Counted from the stretch's first letter, positions 37,064-47,111 are shown. The stretch: 64,000 nt of DNA from Ornithobacterium rhinotracheale DSM 15997 (GCF_000265465.1 NC_018016.1:749501-813500), one strand, 5' to 3'. The notes: a model not told the origin generated them from the letters alone. Made by a program: numbers and translations.

Positions 37064-37829
37064 AAAATCATTTCAAATATTATTTTTCTTATGGGTTTCC
37101 GTGAGCTGGGCACAGCTCTCGGAGCCCGATTTATTTCCCCCAAAGGAAGACAGCCTTACCAGCATTGATTCTTTGATTTCATACAATCCCGAAATCGTGA
37201 ATCAAAAACTGGAGGAACGCAACTTTTCTGAAAATCCTAAGGAAAAATACACTGGTATCGACTTTGAATACCATGACAACCAAAAAAGTCTATCGCTCTT
37301 TGAGAGGCTAAAAAGATGGCTCTACCGAATTTTGCGTATGAAAAAACTTGAAGCTAAATTGGGTAGCTGGGCAACTTATGCTGTGTATTTCATCTGTGGA
37401 CTAATCATTCTCTCTGCCCTTTATGTGGGGGTAAAATTCATAGCAAAAGAAAAAGGAAATTTATTTTTTGCTAAAAAAGGTAAAACCTTAAACATCGAAC
37501 CCGAAGAAATCATCGAAGATATCCACGAAATCGATTTCACCAAGATTATTTCAGATTACGAATTGCAGGGCAATTACAAATCCGCATTGCGTTATCAGTT
37601 TTTAAAATTATTGAAAGAATATACCGATTTGGGCAAAATCAATTGGATGCAAGAAAAAACCAACACCGATTATTTGCACGAGCTTAAAAACCCTGCCGAT
37701 AAAAAGCATTTTGAGCGAGCTGTGTATATTTTCGACCATGTATGGTATGGCGACTTCAACATCAACGAGACGGCTTATCACACTTTTACTCAAGAATTTA
37801 AACTAAAACCAGAAAGCCATGAACAATAA
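37056..37829 (+). CDS. DUF4129-domain protein
   Basis: A 257-residue protein with signal peptide (LKKSFQILFFLWVSVSWAQ), an extracytoplasmic segment, one membrane helix near residues 105-130, and a cytoplasmic DUF4129-like end (KSALRYQFLKLLKEY, YHTFTQEF). DUF4129 proteins accompany MoxR/DUF58 clusters and are thought to work in membrane or transglutaminase-type assemblies. Start chosen at 37056 for the signal peptide; it overlaps the gene before and after. Confidence 0.8.
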   Translation: MLKKSFQILFFLWVSVSWAQLSEPDLFPPKEDSLTSIDSLISYNPEIVNQKLEERNFSENPKEKYTGIDFEYHDNQKSLSLFERLKRWLYRILRMKKLEAKLGSWATYAVYFICGLIILSALYVGVKFIAKEKGNLFFAKKGKTLNIEPEEIIEDIHEIDFTKIISDYELQGNYKSALRYQFLKLLKEYTDLGKINWMQEKTNTDYLHELKNPADKKHFERAVYIFDHVWYGDFNINETAYHTFTQEFKLKPESHEQ

Positions 37830-38994
37830 GTTATTTCGCACCTATGGCATTATTCTGGGCATGGTCGTTTTGATTATGCTAGTTTTTGAATTTACAAAAA
37901 CGCCCATTTCTAATTGGACAAAAACTTATAATGAAAACAGCAAAGACCCTTTTGGGCTTTATATTTTTGATCAAGAAGCGGATTCTCTGTTTCACGGAAA
38001 GCTCACGCGCACAAGCGAGAGCCCTTTTGAATATGAACCCGCAGATTCCACCCAAACGAGAAATTATTTAATTATCGGGAAACAAATCAGCGAAGAAGCG
38101 AAGGACAAACTACTGAGCGAAGTAGAAAAAGGCTGTAACCTTTTCTTGGCAAGCGATAACTATTATGGAAAAAGTATGATGAGTAGAATCCTCATCAATT
38201 CTTTTTATATGGAAAAAATCGACACGCTAAACCTAAATTTTATCAATAAACGAATCTCTCCTATTTCGCTATCCCATTTAAACGATGTTTTGCTGATCAC
38301 TCACGCAAAGCCAAATAGCTTAAATGTACTGGGTACCACAAAAAATCACTCAAATAATAAAATTGGGAGTTTCTTTGTAGAAATTCCTCTCGGAAAGGGA
38401 AAAATTTACTTCATAAGCACGCCCGAAATCTTTACCAATTATGGTATTTTAAACGGAGAAAACTACAAGGCTATTCCTAAAATTTTAGGCTATTTGCCAA
38501 ATCAAGAAACCATCTGGTTCCAGAACCGATCAAATAAAGAATGGAAATATCAAAATTCCATTTTACGGGTAATTTTTGAAAATCCGCCACTCAAATGGGC
38601 GTGGAGACTTTTCCTTTTGGGCTTAATTATTTTTATGATTTTCACCGCAAAAAGAAAACAACGCATTATCCCAATCATTCCGCCCGTGAAAAACGAATCG
38701 GCAGAATTTGTTAAAAACATAAGCAATCTATATCTGCAAGAAGGCGACGCCAAAGATATGGCACAGAAAAAAGCCCTGTATTTCTTGCAAAAAGTGCGCT
38801 CAGAACTTATGATCCCAACCGATGAATTAGACCAAAAATTCATTGAAAGACTACACATCAAAACCATGCAACCGCACGAAACCATACAAGAAGCCGTGCG
38901 ATTGCTCACCAAAGCAATTCACCCCAAGGCACCCGTGCACGAAGAGGAATTAATTAAAATGAATAAACTTTTAGACCAAATATATAAATCATAG
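37819..38994 (+). CDS. DUF4350-domain membrane protein
   Basis: A 391-residue protein anchored by an N-terminal helix (about 10-28) and a second helix near residues 255-272. The GATase-like DUF4350 domain lies between (DPFGLYIFDQEADSLF, GKGKIYFISTPEIFTNYGIL). It overlaps the DUF4129-like gene by 11 nt and is followed by the MoxR gene after 3 nt. A DUF4129-DUF4350-MoxR-DUF58 row is a standard co-conserved set; biochemical role unknown. Confidence 0.82.
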   Translation: MNNKLFRTYGIILGMVVLIMLVFEFTKTPISNWTKTYNENSKDPFGLYIFDQEADSLFHGKLTRTSESPFEYEPADSTQTRNYLIIGKQISEEAKDKLLSEVEKGCNLFLASDNYYGKSMMSRILINSFYMEKIDTLNLNFINKRISPISLSHLNDVLLITHAKPNSLNVLGTTKNHSNNKIGSFFVEIPLGKGKIYFISTPEIFTNYGILNGENYKAIPKILGYLPNQETIWFQNRSNKEWKYQNSILRVIFENPPLKWAWRLFLLGLIIFMIFTAKRKQRIIPIIPPVKNESAEFVKNISNLYLQEGDAKDMAQKKALYFLQKVRSELMIPTDELDQKFIERLHIKTMQPHETIQEAVRLLTKAIHPKAPVHEEELIKMNKLLDQIYKS

Positions 38995-38997
38995 CAA

Positions 38998-39987
38998 ATG
39001 GAAGAACTAAATAATCCCACAGAATTTAACAATCGAATTGATTTAGCACCGCTTAAAGAAGGCTTAGAGCGTGTAAAAAACGAGATAAAGAAAGTAATCG
39101 TAGGACAAGACGAAATGGTGGAGCAGCTACTGGTGGCGTTGCTTTCCAATGGACATGTGCTCATCGAAGGCGTGCCAGGGGTGGCAAAAACGATTACAGC
39201 CAAACTTTTAGCCAAAACACTTTCGGTAGATTTTAGCCGAATCCAGTTTACGCCAGATTTAATGCCGTCTGATATTTTAGGAACTTCGGTATTTAACCTT
39301 AAAACCTCTGACTTTGAGTTTAAAGCAGGACCGATTTTCTCAAATTTCGTTTTGATCGACGAGATTAACCGTTCGCCTGCTAAAACACAATCTGCCCTTT
39401 TTGAGGTGATGGAAGAACGCCAAGTAACTATTGATAGCCAAACTTATAAAATGCAACTTCCGTTCTTTGTGATTGCCACTCAAAACCCGATTGAACAAGA
39501 AGGAACTTACCGATTGCCAGAAGCTCAGCTTGATCGTTTTTTGTTTAAAATTAAAGTGGGCTACCCGAATTTAGAACAAGAAATCGACATTATTCAGCGA
39601 CAACAAGCACTCAAAAACCACGGAAAACTGGACGACATTCAGCAAGTATTGAGTGGCAAGGATTTGCTTAAATTCCAAGCGCAAATCAAAGAAATTATCG
39701 TGGAGCCACACCTCATGGAATACATCGCCAAAATCGTGATCAATACACGCGAAAATCCATTTTTGTATCTAGGAGCATCGCCTCGTGCCTCTTTGGCATT
39801 GCTTGTGGCGTCTAAAGGTTTTGCGGGCATTCGCGGTCGTGATTTTGTAACGCCAGAAGACATTAAACAAGCTGCTACTGCCGTATTGCGCCACCGTGTG
39901 ATTGTGTCGCCTGAGCGCGAAATGGAAGGACTCTCTACCGATGAAATCATCCGTCAAATTTTAGAAAATATAGAAATCCCTCGCTAA
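38998..39987 (+). CDS. MoxR-family AAA+ ATPase
   Basis: A chaperone-type AAA+ protein of 329 residues. Walker A is GVPGVAKTITAKLLAK, with Ala in place of the usual Gly before Lys (also common in MoxR). Walker B is NFVLIDEINRSPAKTQSALFE, sensor 1 FFVIATQNPIEQEGTYRLPEAQLDRFL, and C-terminal LGASPRASLALL. MoxR proteins act with von Willebrand factor or DUF58 partners to mature other proteins; DUF58 is the next gene. Confidence 0.95.
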   Translation: MEELNNPTEFNNRIDLAPLKEGLERVKNEIKKVIVGQDEMVEQLLVALLSNGHVLIEGVPGVAKTITAKLLAKTLSVDFSRIQFTPDLMPSDILGTSVFNLKTSDFEFKAGPIFSNFVLIDEINRSPAKTQSALFEVMEERQVTIDSQTYKMQLPFFVIATQNPIEQEGTYRLPEAQLDRFLFKIKVGYPNLEQEIDIIQRQQALKNHGKLDDIQQVLSGKDLLKFQAQIKEIIVEPHLMEYIAKIVINTRENPFLYLGASPRASLALLVASKGFAGIRGRDFVTPEDIKQAATAVLRHRVIVSPEREMEGLSTDEIIRQILENIEIPR

Positions 39988-40008
39988 TTCCCCTCGCCAA
40001 ACTACGAT

Positions 40009-41343
40009 ATGAAAAGACTTAAAACACTTTACATTCAGCCACTTTTTTATTGGCTGCTTTTTGCCATCATTGTGCTATTTGTGCTCGGGCTTCTTTCGCC
40101 CCTATTTTTCTCTGTGGCACAAGGCGTTTTGGCATTGTTTAGCATTGTCTTTATCGTAGATGTAGTGTTGCTTTATCATCTCAAGCAAGGGGTGCAATCG
40201 AGCCGAGAATTGCCTGAAAAATTCTCGAATGGCGATGAAAATCCTGTGCGTATTGATGTTAAAAACCTTTATCCTTTCGGGATTAAAATCAATATTATAG
40301 ATGAAATTCCGTTTCAGTTTCAAAAAAGGGATTTTTTAATTAAACAAAAAATCAAAAAAAACGACAACACCTATTTTTCTTATAATTTAATACCCAAACA
40401 ACGCGGCGAATATCATTTTGGAAATTTAAATATTTATGTGATTTCGCCGATTGGTTTGGTCTCGCGTCGCTATCAGCAACAGAAAGCCAAAACGCTGGCG
40501 TGTTATCCTTCGTTCATTCGCTTGCCTGAGTACGAACTAATTGCCTTAAAAAATGAATTTTTATTAGGCGGGATAAAAAAAATTAGAAAAATCGGGACAA
40601 CGCTCGAGTTTGAGCAAATCAAAGATTATGTGCAGGGCGACGACATCCGCACGATTAACTGGAAAGCTACGGGGAAAATGAACCGCCTGATGGTGAACCA
40701 GTATCAGGAAGAACGCTCGCAACGCATTTATATGCTGATAGACCAAGGACGAACGATGAAAATGCCGTTTGACGGGCTAAGCCTGCTGGATTATTCTATC
40801 AACGCATCGATGGCATTGTCTCACATTGTGCTCAAAAAGAAAGACCATGCGGGTATCGCAGTGTTTTCTCGCAAGATTGAGCAAATCGTGAAAGCCGACC
40901 ACAAATCCTTTCAGCTCAAACGAATTGCCAATGCGCTGTACAATGTTTCTACGGATTTTGCAGAATCGGATTTTAACCGATTATACACCGATTTGCGCTA
41001 CAAAATCACACGCAGAAGTCTGTTTTTCTTGTTTTCTAATTTCGAAACACTGGATGCGCTCTATCGCCAATTGCCGTATTTGCGAGCGATTTCCAAAAAT
41101 CACATTTTGGTGGTAATTTTCTTTAAAAATAAACTGCTAAAGGAAATGGTGGAAAAAACTGACCACGAAAATATGCAACAGGTGTATGACGAAATCATTG
41201 CCGAAAAATTTGAATACGAAAAGAAATTGATTCGCCAAGAATTGTCCAAATACGGAATTCATTCGATTTACACGCTCCCCGAAAACTTGAGTGTAGGCGT
41301 TATCAATAAATATTTGGAAATCAAAGCACGCGGGATTTTGTAA
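40009..41343 (+). CDS. DUF58-domain protein, MoxR partner
   Basis: A 444-residue protein with two N-terminal membrane helices (about 10-55) and a central DUF58 motif, FEQIKDYVQGDDIRTINWKATGKMNRLMVNQY. A von Willebrand A-like fold follows, with a MIDAS-like DQGRTMKMPFDG. It follows moxR by 21 nt. In many related clusters BatA/BatB genes come next; here the cluster stops. Confidence 0.9.
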   Translation: MKRLKTLYIQPLFYWLLFAIIVLFVLGLLSPLFFSVAQGVLALFSIVFIVDVVLLYHLKQGVQSSRELPEKFSNGDENPVRIDVKNLYPFGIKINIIDEIPFQFQKRDFLIKQKIKKNDNTYFSYNLIPKQRGEYHFGNLNIYVISPIGLVSRRYQQQKAKTLACYPSFIRLPEYELIALKNEFLLGGIKKIRKIGTTLEFEQIKDYVQGDDIRTINWKATGKMNRLMVNQYQEERSQRIYMLIDQGRTMKMPFDGLSLLDYSINASMALSHIVLKKKDHAGIAVFSRKIEQIVKADHKSFQLKRIANALYNVSTDFAESDFNRLYTDLRYKITRRSLFFLFSNFETLDALYRQLPYLRAISKNHILVVIFFKNKLLKEMVEKTDHENMQQVYDEIIAEKFEYEKKLIRQELSKYGIHSIYTLPENLSVGVINKYLEIKARGIL

Positions 41344-41380
41344 AATGAAAATAACTTAGTCTTATAAAAATCCTCACATC

Positions 41381-41917
41381 ATGATAAAGAAAATTATTGT
41401 TTTAGCAATTTTGTTTAGTTTTAGTTCATGCTGGTACATTGGTATTTCTAAAAATGAATTTAAACAATATCGTTATTCTAAAAAAAATCCGTTTCTTTTT
41501 CAATTAAAAATGAGAGAAGGCGAAGAAAAAAAAATTGAGAATATAATAGATTTGAATTCTATTTATGTGAATAATTATACTGTTCAAGGGAGAAACTACA
41601 AACAGTATTTAAAGTTTTATAAAAACGGAAGAATGGCTATTTATAATGAAAACGAACTACCCGAAGAAGGATTTGACCCAAGAAAATCATATATGGGAGT
41701 ATATGAAATGAAAAATGATGAATTATATTATGAGTATTTTATTTATTGGGTACAGGGTGGACATGTTAGATTTAGAATAGAAGTGCTTCTTGATAAAAAT
41801 TCTGACAAAGGATCTATTCAAACAAAGCAAATTAGACCGAAAAGAGAACAAATGGAAGTAATAACTTACCAGAAGTTTCCCGATTCTTCCCAAATAAAAA
41901 TTTTGCCTGATTGGTAA
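41381..41917 (+). CDS. Hypothetical lipoprotein
   Basis: A 178-residue protein with a short lipoprotein signal (IIVLAILFSFSSC, Cys17), a Lys/Tyr-rich N-terminal region and alternating beta-strand sequence (KQYLKFYKNGRMAIYNE, GVYEMKNDELYYEYFIYW) suggestive of a lipocalin-like barrel. No family recognised. It lies 37 nt after the DUF58 gene but is more AT-rich, and may be a later addition. Confidence 0.75.
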   Translation: MIKKIIVLAILFSFSSCWYIGISKNEFKQYRYSKKNPFLFQLKMREGEEKKIENIIDLNSIYVNNYTVQGRNYKQYLKFYKNGRMAIYNENELPEEGFDPRKSYMGVYEMKNDELYYEYFIYWVQGGHVRFRIEVLLDKNSDKGSIQTKQIRPKREQMEVITYQKFPDSSQIKILPDW

Positions 41918-41972
41918 ATTAACTGAAGCAAATATTTAATAATTATTCCTATAAAAAACCTTTATCAAAAAC

Positions 41973-42007
41973 AAAAAAGGAGAAAAATTGTTTTTTTCTC
42001 CTTTTTT
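41973..42007. terminator. Bidirectional terminator
   Basis: Stem AAAAAAGGAGAAAAA / TTTTTCTCCTTTTTT with a 5-nt loop, between the lipoprotein gene and convergent lepA. Confidence 0.85.
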
Positions 42008-42012
42008 TATGT

Positions 42013-43809
42013 TTAGTCGTTAAGCTTAAGCACCGCCATAAAAGCACTCTGTGGCACCTCAACGCGTCCCACTTGGCGCATACGCTTTTTACCTTTTTTC
42101 TGTTTTTCCAAAAGTTTTCTCTTACGCGAGATATCCCCTCCGTAACATTTTGCCGTTACATCTTTTCTTAGGGCTTTGATGGTTTCACGCGCGATGATTT
42201 TAGCTCCAATTGCCGCTTGAATTGGGATATCAAACATTTGTCTTGGGATCAATTCACGCAGTTTAGAGCACATTTTTTTACCAATCTCATAAGCATTATC
42301 TCTGTGCACCAAGGCTGAAAGTGCATCGACAGATTCGCCGTTAATGAGCACATCTAAACGCACCAATTGCGACGGACGCATACCTATTGGTGAATAATCG
42401 AACGATGCATAACCTTTTGAAATGGTTTTTAATCGATCATAAAAATCAAACACTACCTCAGAAAGTGGCATATTAAAGGTAAGTTCCACTCGGTCTGATG
42501 TCAAATAAGTTTGATTCACGATTTCTCCACGCTTATCGATACACAAAGTCATCACAGGCCCCACGAAATCGGCTTTGGTAATGATAGAAGCCTTGATGTA
42601 TGGCTCCTCGATACGATCCAAGCCCGATGGGTCTGGCAAATCAGATGGGTTGTTTACCAAAATCATTTCATCTGGATTTTTCACGGTGTAGGCATGGTAC
42701 GACACATTGGGAACGGTGGTAATCACCGTCATATCAAACTCACGCTCAAGCCTTTCCTGAATAATCTCTAAGTGAAGCATGCCCAAGAAACCACAACGGA
42801 ATCCGAAACCTAATGCCGCCGAACTTTCTTTTTGGAAAGTAAGCGAAGCATCATTTAATTGTAATTTCTCAAGCGAGTAAGTCAATTCTTCGTAATCCTC
42901 GGTATCTACGGGATAAATCCCTGCAAACACCATAGGCTTCACCTCCTCGAATCCTCCGATAGGCTTATCAGCAGGTCGTTTTACAGAGGTTATGGTGTCC
43001 CCCACTTTTACATCCACAGCAGTTTTAATCCCAGAAATGATATAGCCCACATCTCCTGTTTTAATAACTTTTTTGGGCTGTTGTTTTAGTTTTAAAGTTC
43101 CAATCTCGTCGGCTTCGTATTCCTTGCCCGTTTGCATAAACTTCACCGCCTCGTGCTCATGGATTTCGCCATTTACAACTTTAAAGAAAGCCTCCACCCC
43201 ACGGAATGGATTATACACTGAATCGAAAATCAACGCCTGCAAAGGTGCATTCGGGTCTCCTTCTGGTGGCGGAATACGCTCAATAATCGCAGCCAAGATA
43301 TCCTCTACTCCAATACCTGTTTTTCCGCTGGCACGGATGATGTCCTCTTTGTCGCAACCGAGCAAATCGATGATGTCGTCTGACACCTCTTCTGGATTGG
43401 CACTTGGCAAGTCTATTTTATTTAAAATTGGAATGATTTCTAAATCGTTTTCCAAAGCTAAATAAAGGTTTGAAATCGTTTGTGCCTGAATACTCTGTGC
43501 CGCATCTACAATCAATAAAGCACCCTCGCACGCCGCAATAGAGCGCGAAACCTCGTAAGAGAAATCCACATGGCCGGGAGTATCGATAAGGTTTAATATA
43601 TACTGTTCTCCTTTATACTCATACTCCATTTGTATCGCATGCGATTTAATGGTGATACCACGCTCGCGCTCCAAGTCCATGTCGTCTAGCAACTGGTCTT
43701 GCATTTCGCGCTCGGTCACCGATTGTGTGTGAGATAATAGTCTATCTGCCAAGGTACTCTTCCCGTGGTCTATATGGGCTATGATACAAAAATTGCGTAT
43801 GTTCTTCAT
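42013..43809 (-). CDS. lepA: Elongation factor 4 (LepA)
   Basis: A ribosome-associated GTPase of 598 residues. The G1 motif [16 protein letters not shown]3 DTPGHVDF, G4 [11 protein letters not shown] and the C-terminal LepA-specific domain ([23 protein letters not shown]) are all present. The start at 43809 ([14 protein letters not shown]) is standard; the open-frame extension is seven residues. TATTTTTG on this strand (43828-43835) is a suitable -7 element 18 nt upstream. Confidence 0.97.
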   Translation of the reverse strand: MKNIRNFCIIAHIDHGKSTLADRLLSHTQSVTEREMQDQLLDDMDLERERGITIKSHAIQMEYEYKGEQYILNLIDTPGHVDFSYEVSRSIAACEGALLIVDAAQSIQAQTISNLYLALENDLEIIPILNKIDLPSANPEEVSDDIIDLLGCDKEDIIRASGKTGIGVEDILAAIIERIPPPEGDPNAPLQALIFDSVYNPFRGVEAFFKVVNGEIHEHEAVKFMQTGKEYEADEIGTLKLKQQPKKVIKTGDVGYIISGIKTAVDVKVGDTITSVKRPADKPIGGFEEVKPMVFAGIYPVDTEDYEELTYSLEKLQLNDASLTFQKESSAALGFGFRCGFLGMLHLEIIQERLEREFDMTVITTVPNVSYHAYTVKNPDEMILVNNPSDLPDPSGLDRIEEPYIKASIITKADFVGPVMTLCIDKRGEIVNQTYLTSDRVELTFNMPLSEVVFDFYDRLKTISKGYASFDYSPIGMRPSQLVRLDVLINGESVDALSALVHRDNAYEIGKKMCSKLRELIPRQMFDIPIQAAIGAKIIARETIKALRKDVTAKCYGGDISRKRKLLEKQKKGKKRMRQVGRVEVPQSAFMAVLKLND

Positions 43810-43827
43810 AAATCTATTGTAGATTTG

Positions 43828-43835
43828 CAAAAATA
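43828..43835 (-). promoter_or_regulatory. -7 promoter element of lepA
   Basis: TATTTTTG on the minus strand, 18 nt before the lepA start. The remaining divergent gap to 44148 is AT-rich and contains a direct repeat TTGTAGAC (44055-44062 and 44066-44073), spaced 11 bp, but no gene. Confidence 0.5.
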
Positions 43836-44148
43836 CTAAAAACTTTTGATTGTAAAATATTTAGATTAAACAACTTCTAATTTTGAATCCAATCAAAGTA
43901 ATTTTTCCATTTGCAAACACTCTTTTTTGGGTTTTATCTTTATCAAAATGGCTCCTTTTATCCATTTTCTTTCCTAGACTACTTTTTTACAAAACCTGAT
44001 TAGTGTCACTATTAAACATTTTACAAATATTTAATTACCAAACAAATAAAAAACTTGTAGACACATTGTAGACGCAAAAAAACACCTGCATCTACTGCAA
44101 AAAACATTTGATTTTTTTGATTTGCAGAAAGGTTTAAAATCTCAAGTT

Positions 44149-45135
44149 ATGTCTGACATCAATAAAAAACTTCCATTTTTAGAAATTATCGAGTGGGTGG
44201 CAGAAAATCCAAACCTACTTATGGTAAAAGTATGCGACAACGATAAAGAAATAAAAAATGGGGCTAAACTCGTTGTGAGAGAAAGCCAAAAAGTTATGTT
44301 CCTGAACGAGGGAACAATTGCTGATATTTTTGAGCCAGGCACATATTCGCTTAAAACCGAGAACATTCCTATCCTTAGTAAACTAAAGGGCTGGAAATAT
44401 GGTTTTGAAAGCCCTTTTAAAGCTGATGTATATTATTTTGCTACCACACAATTTGTAAACCTAAAATGGGGAACTCCTGCTCCCGTTATCGTGAGAGATA
44501 GTCAGTTTGGGCAGGTGCGTGTAAAGGCGTTTGGTAGCTACAATGTCCGCATCAAAGATGTTGCAAAATTCTTTAAAGAATATGCAGGAACTTTTCCTAG
44601 ACTCACCATTTTTGAATTGGAATATCAATTACGCGATTTCATTGCACCAAAATTTGCCGAAGTTTTATCGAACTCAGGAATTTCTATTCTTGATTTAGCG
44701 GGAAATCTATCGGATTTAAGTCAAAAAATCACACCTCTAATTGCTCCTTACTTTGAAGATTTGGGCGTGGAGATTACGCAATTCACCATCAGTTCGGCAA
44801 CGCTTCCATCAGAAGTCACCAAACATTATGATGAAGTAACTAGCATGAACATGATTGGCGATATGGACAAATTTGCCAAGTTCCAAGCGGCAAAAGCTGT
44901 AGGCAGAGACGGCTCTCCTATGCAAACAGGCATGCAACAAGGTGCCGCTATGGGGGCAATGATGGGAGCAATGCAACAAGCTCAATCCAATGGACAGAAT
45001 ACTAATAACCAAACCTCTTCTTCCGCAGATGATTTAGCCTCAAGGTTACAAAAGCTAAAGACTTTATTCGACAGTGGCTTAATCGATGAGGAAGAATTTA
45101 AAGCTAAAAAAGCGGAGATTATTGCCTCGTTATAG
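44149..45135 (+). CDS. SPFH/Band 7 (virion-core-like) protein with C-terminal SHOCT domain
   Basis: A 328-residue protein with no membrane anchor. An SPFH domain of the YdjI/'virion core protein' type covers about residues 20-235 (LVVRESQKVMFLNEGTIADIF, FGQVRVKAFGSYNVRI). A Met/Gln-rich low-complexity linker (MGAMMGAMQQAQ) follows, then a SHOCT domain (LASRLQKLKTLFDSGLIDEEEF). Bacillus YdjI belongs to a PspA-linked membrane-stress set. Two zinc-ribbon proteins and a membrane protein follow, which supports an envelope-stress role by analogy. The start at 44149 is preferred over 44122. Confidence 0.88.
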   Translation: MSDINKKLPFLEIIEWVAENPNLLMVKVCDNDKEIKNGAKLVVRESQKVMFLNEGTIADIFEPGTYSLKTENIPILSKLKGWKYGFESPFKADVYYFATTQFVNLKWGTPAPVIVRDSQFGQVRVKAFGSYNVRIKDVAKFFKEYAGTFPRLTIFELEYQLRDFIAPKFAEVLSNSGISILDLAGNLSDLSQKITPLIAPYFEDLGVEITQFTISSATLPSEVTKHYDEVTSMNMIGDMDKFAKFQAAKAVGRDGSPMQTGMQQGAAMGAMMGAMQQAQSNGQNTNNQTSSSADDLASRLQKLKTLFDSGLIDEEEFKAKKAEIIASL

Positions 45136-45159
45136 TTTATTTTCTAAAAAATAAAACCC

Positions 45160-45420
45160 ATGGAAGAACCCAACAAAAAACCATTATCAATGGTCGAGCG
45201 AATGAAACTCAAAGCCAAGCAACAGCAGAAATACGGTGGCGAGTTTGTAGAGAAAAAAGCCGAAGTGGCTGCCCTAGATTGCCCTAATTGTGGAGCAGGA
45301 AGAGCCAAGCACGAGGGCGTAACCCATTGTGCTTATTGTGGTTTTCAGTTTATAGAAAAAAAGATGGACAAAGGAATTTTTATAAATGACGAGGACAATT
45401 CGCATCCGTTTAAATCATAG
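45160..45420 (+). CDS. Small zinc-ribbon protein
   Basis: An 86-residue soluble protein with a basic helical N-terminus and one zinc ribbon, C-P-N-C (13-residue spacing) C-A-Y-C, followed by GFQFIEKK. It lies 24 nt after the SPFH gene and 3 nt before the next zinc-ribbon gene. It is probably an adaptor in the same complex; this is inference. Confidence 0.82.
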   Translation: MEEPNKKPLSMVERMKLKAKQQQKYGGEFVEKKAEVAALDCPNCGAGRAKHEGVTHCAYCGFQFIEKKMDKGIFINDEDNSHPFKS

Positions 45421-45423
45421 AGT

Positions 45424-46431
45424 ATGGAAAACTTACAAGCCTTAAAAGAGCGTTCGCAAGTATTTTTACAAAAACTCAGAGCCAAAGCCCAAGAGCTGGA
45501 AGACGAGGTTTTGCCCGTGGTGCAGTCGGTCTATGATGAAGACCCAGACCGCTACAAGCGAGAATATGGACACTTCAAACAAGGCATCGTCAATCAGTTC
45601 AAGTCCTTGATTCAAAAGGCAAACGAGGTGTACAACAAGCAAATTTCACCCAAAAGAAATATCGGTGTGAATGCTTCGAGCGATTATAAAACCCTATTTC
45701 AGGAAATCACCAAATTATTCGAGGACTTCCGAACCGAAATGTATGCCAAAGAAGATCAAATTTTTGGCACGGTAAAAGAAATCAGCAACGAAGTCTATTT
45801 ACAAAAAGCCTTGGCGGAGTATGAGGAGATAAAAAACGCTTTCACCTGCACGCAATGTGGTGCCCCGATAGAGATCAAGGAGCTTTATTTTGTCTCTACC
45901 TACATCCGTTGCGAGTATTGCCAAACGCAAAACACCTTTGTACCTGGCTCTAATATGCAACATATTAGATTTTACACCCGTGATATTGGCGAAGAACGCC
46001 ATAAAGATTTAGAACAACAGTACGAAGACTTGAGGCTCAACAGCGATAAGGAAAAAGAAGCCCTTTGGGCATATTTCCACTACCGAGCCATGGTTTGGCT
46101 AGAGAAAGTTCGCATACTGCCCATTATGAAAGAGGATGACAAGAAGATCTTTTACCGAGAAATCGACGATGAGGTGAATGCCTATACCGAGAGCAAATTT
46201 TTGTACAAACCAGCACTATACACCTACTTGCTCGAGAGATTAGGCTTTGAGGAAGAATATCCCTTGGCAGAGCTTTCCAAAGACAGCCCCCAGTATTGGG
46301 ACAAGCAGCAATTGCTGGAGCTCTCTCTCGGATTTTTGGAACATGTAGGCGATTTAGAGAAATATACCGAGCTCTACAACCTGCACCACCAGCGACTAGA
46401 ACAAACAATTAACCAATTAAATAATTTGTAA
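45424..46431 (+). CDS. Coiled-coil protein with central zinc ribbon
   Basis: A 335-residue protein: an N-terminal coiled coil of about 140 residues, a zinc ribbon near residues 141-165 (CTQCGAPIEIKELYF ... IRCEYCQTQNTF), then an all-helical tail. No signal or membrane segment. Zinc-ribbon plus coiled-coil proteins accompany SPFH/PspA genes in stress loci of other bacteria. No catalytic residues recognised. Confidence 0.78.
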   Translation: MENLQALKERSQVFLQKLRAKAQELEDEVLPVVQSVYDEDPDRYKREYGHFKQGIVNQFKSLIQKANEVYNKQISPKRNIGVNASSDYKTLFQEITKLFEDFRTEMYAKEDQIFGTVKEISNEVYLQKALAEYEEIKNAFTCTQCGAPIEIKELYFVSTYIRCEYCQTQNTFVPGSNMQHIRFYTRDIGEERHKDLEQQYEDLRLNSDKEKEALWAYFHYRAMVWLEKVRILPIMKEDDKKIFYREIDDEVNAYTESKFLYKPALYTYLLERLGFEEEYPLAELSKDSPQYWDKQQLLELSLGFLEHVGDLEKYTELYNLHHQRLEQTINQLNNL

Positions 46432-46445
46432 AAAAACTAAATTTT

Positions 46446-46943
46446 ATGAAACAGTATCCAGATGTAAAACTCCATGGGAAGTACACAGATTTAAGCTTTT
46501 GGGCAGGACTTATTTTCATGCCCCCAGTATTTGCCATCTTATTCTTTATCCTAATGGGTGGCGACAATAGCACGCTCAAAACCATCATTTTCGGGCTTAT
46601 ATTCTTAACCATTTTCGTCCTTTTCTTATGGGTTGAGTTCACGATGTGCAAGGCAGAAATCAAGGACAATCAATTGTATTTAAAAAAATATTTCCGCCCG
46701 ACCAAGGTCTTTAAACTCTCTGAGCTGAAAGATGTAAAAACCATGAGTTTCACCAATGCCAAGCACATTCAAATCTCGAGCGACGGAGTTCGAGCCAGAA
46801 GAGACACCTACAATTGGGTAACCTTGGAAAAAGACGGCGTCAAGGAAAAATTCATGATCATCGGGTATAATTTCTTCTTAGGCGACGAGCCTGTGGACAG
46901 CGAGCAAATCCTAAAAGAAATTGCCGCCGAAAACAAAAAATAA
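46446..46943 (+). CDS. Membrane protein with two N-terminal helices and a PH-like domain
   Basis: A 165-residue protein with helices at about 18-37 and 45-62, then a beta-rich domain of about 100 residues (LKDVKTMSFTNAKHIQISSDGVRARR, VTLEKDGVKEKFMIIGYNFFL) resembling bacterial PH/DUF304-type domains. It lies 14 nt after the coiled-coil gene, so it belongs to the SPFH operon. Its TAA is followed immediately by the first base of the 21-bp array. Confidence 0.7.
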   Translation: MKQYPDVKLHGKYTDLSFWAGLIFMPPVFAILFFILMGGDNSTLKTIIFGLIFLTIFVLFLWVEFTMCKAEIKDNQLYLKKYFRPTKVFKLSELKDVKTMSFTNAKHIQISSDGVRARRDTYNWVTLEKDGVKEKFMIIGYNFFLGDEPVDSEQILKEIAAENKK

Positions 46944-47111
46944 CTGGGACAGAGTTCGTCCCACTTGGGACAAGCTTCGTCCTATCTAGGACAAGACATT
47001 TCCTACCTAGGACAAGCATCGTCCCACTTAGGACACACCAAGTCCCAGATGGGACAAGCCATTCCCCATCTAGGACACGTCCCGTCCCACCTAGGACACA
47101 CGATTTCACAC
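46944..47111 (+). repeat. Tandem array 1: eight 21-bp units, each a small inverted repeat
   Basis: Eight contiguous units of exactly 21 nt, from the base after the TAA at 46941-46943. The best unit is CTGGGACAGAGTTCGTCCCA, with TGGGAC / GTCCCA arms. Later units keep GGACA and degenerate arms. The unit is a multiple of three: on the plus strand it would encode heptads LGQASSY, LGQDISY and so on, on the minus strand (V)(L)(S)GT-type heptads. The leader of the next gene begins after it. Confidence 0.92.

Noticed and set aside
46944-47111. CRISPR array
   Set aside because: Units are contiguous 21-mers without spacers and there are no cas genes; the same holds for arrays 2-4.
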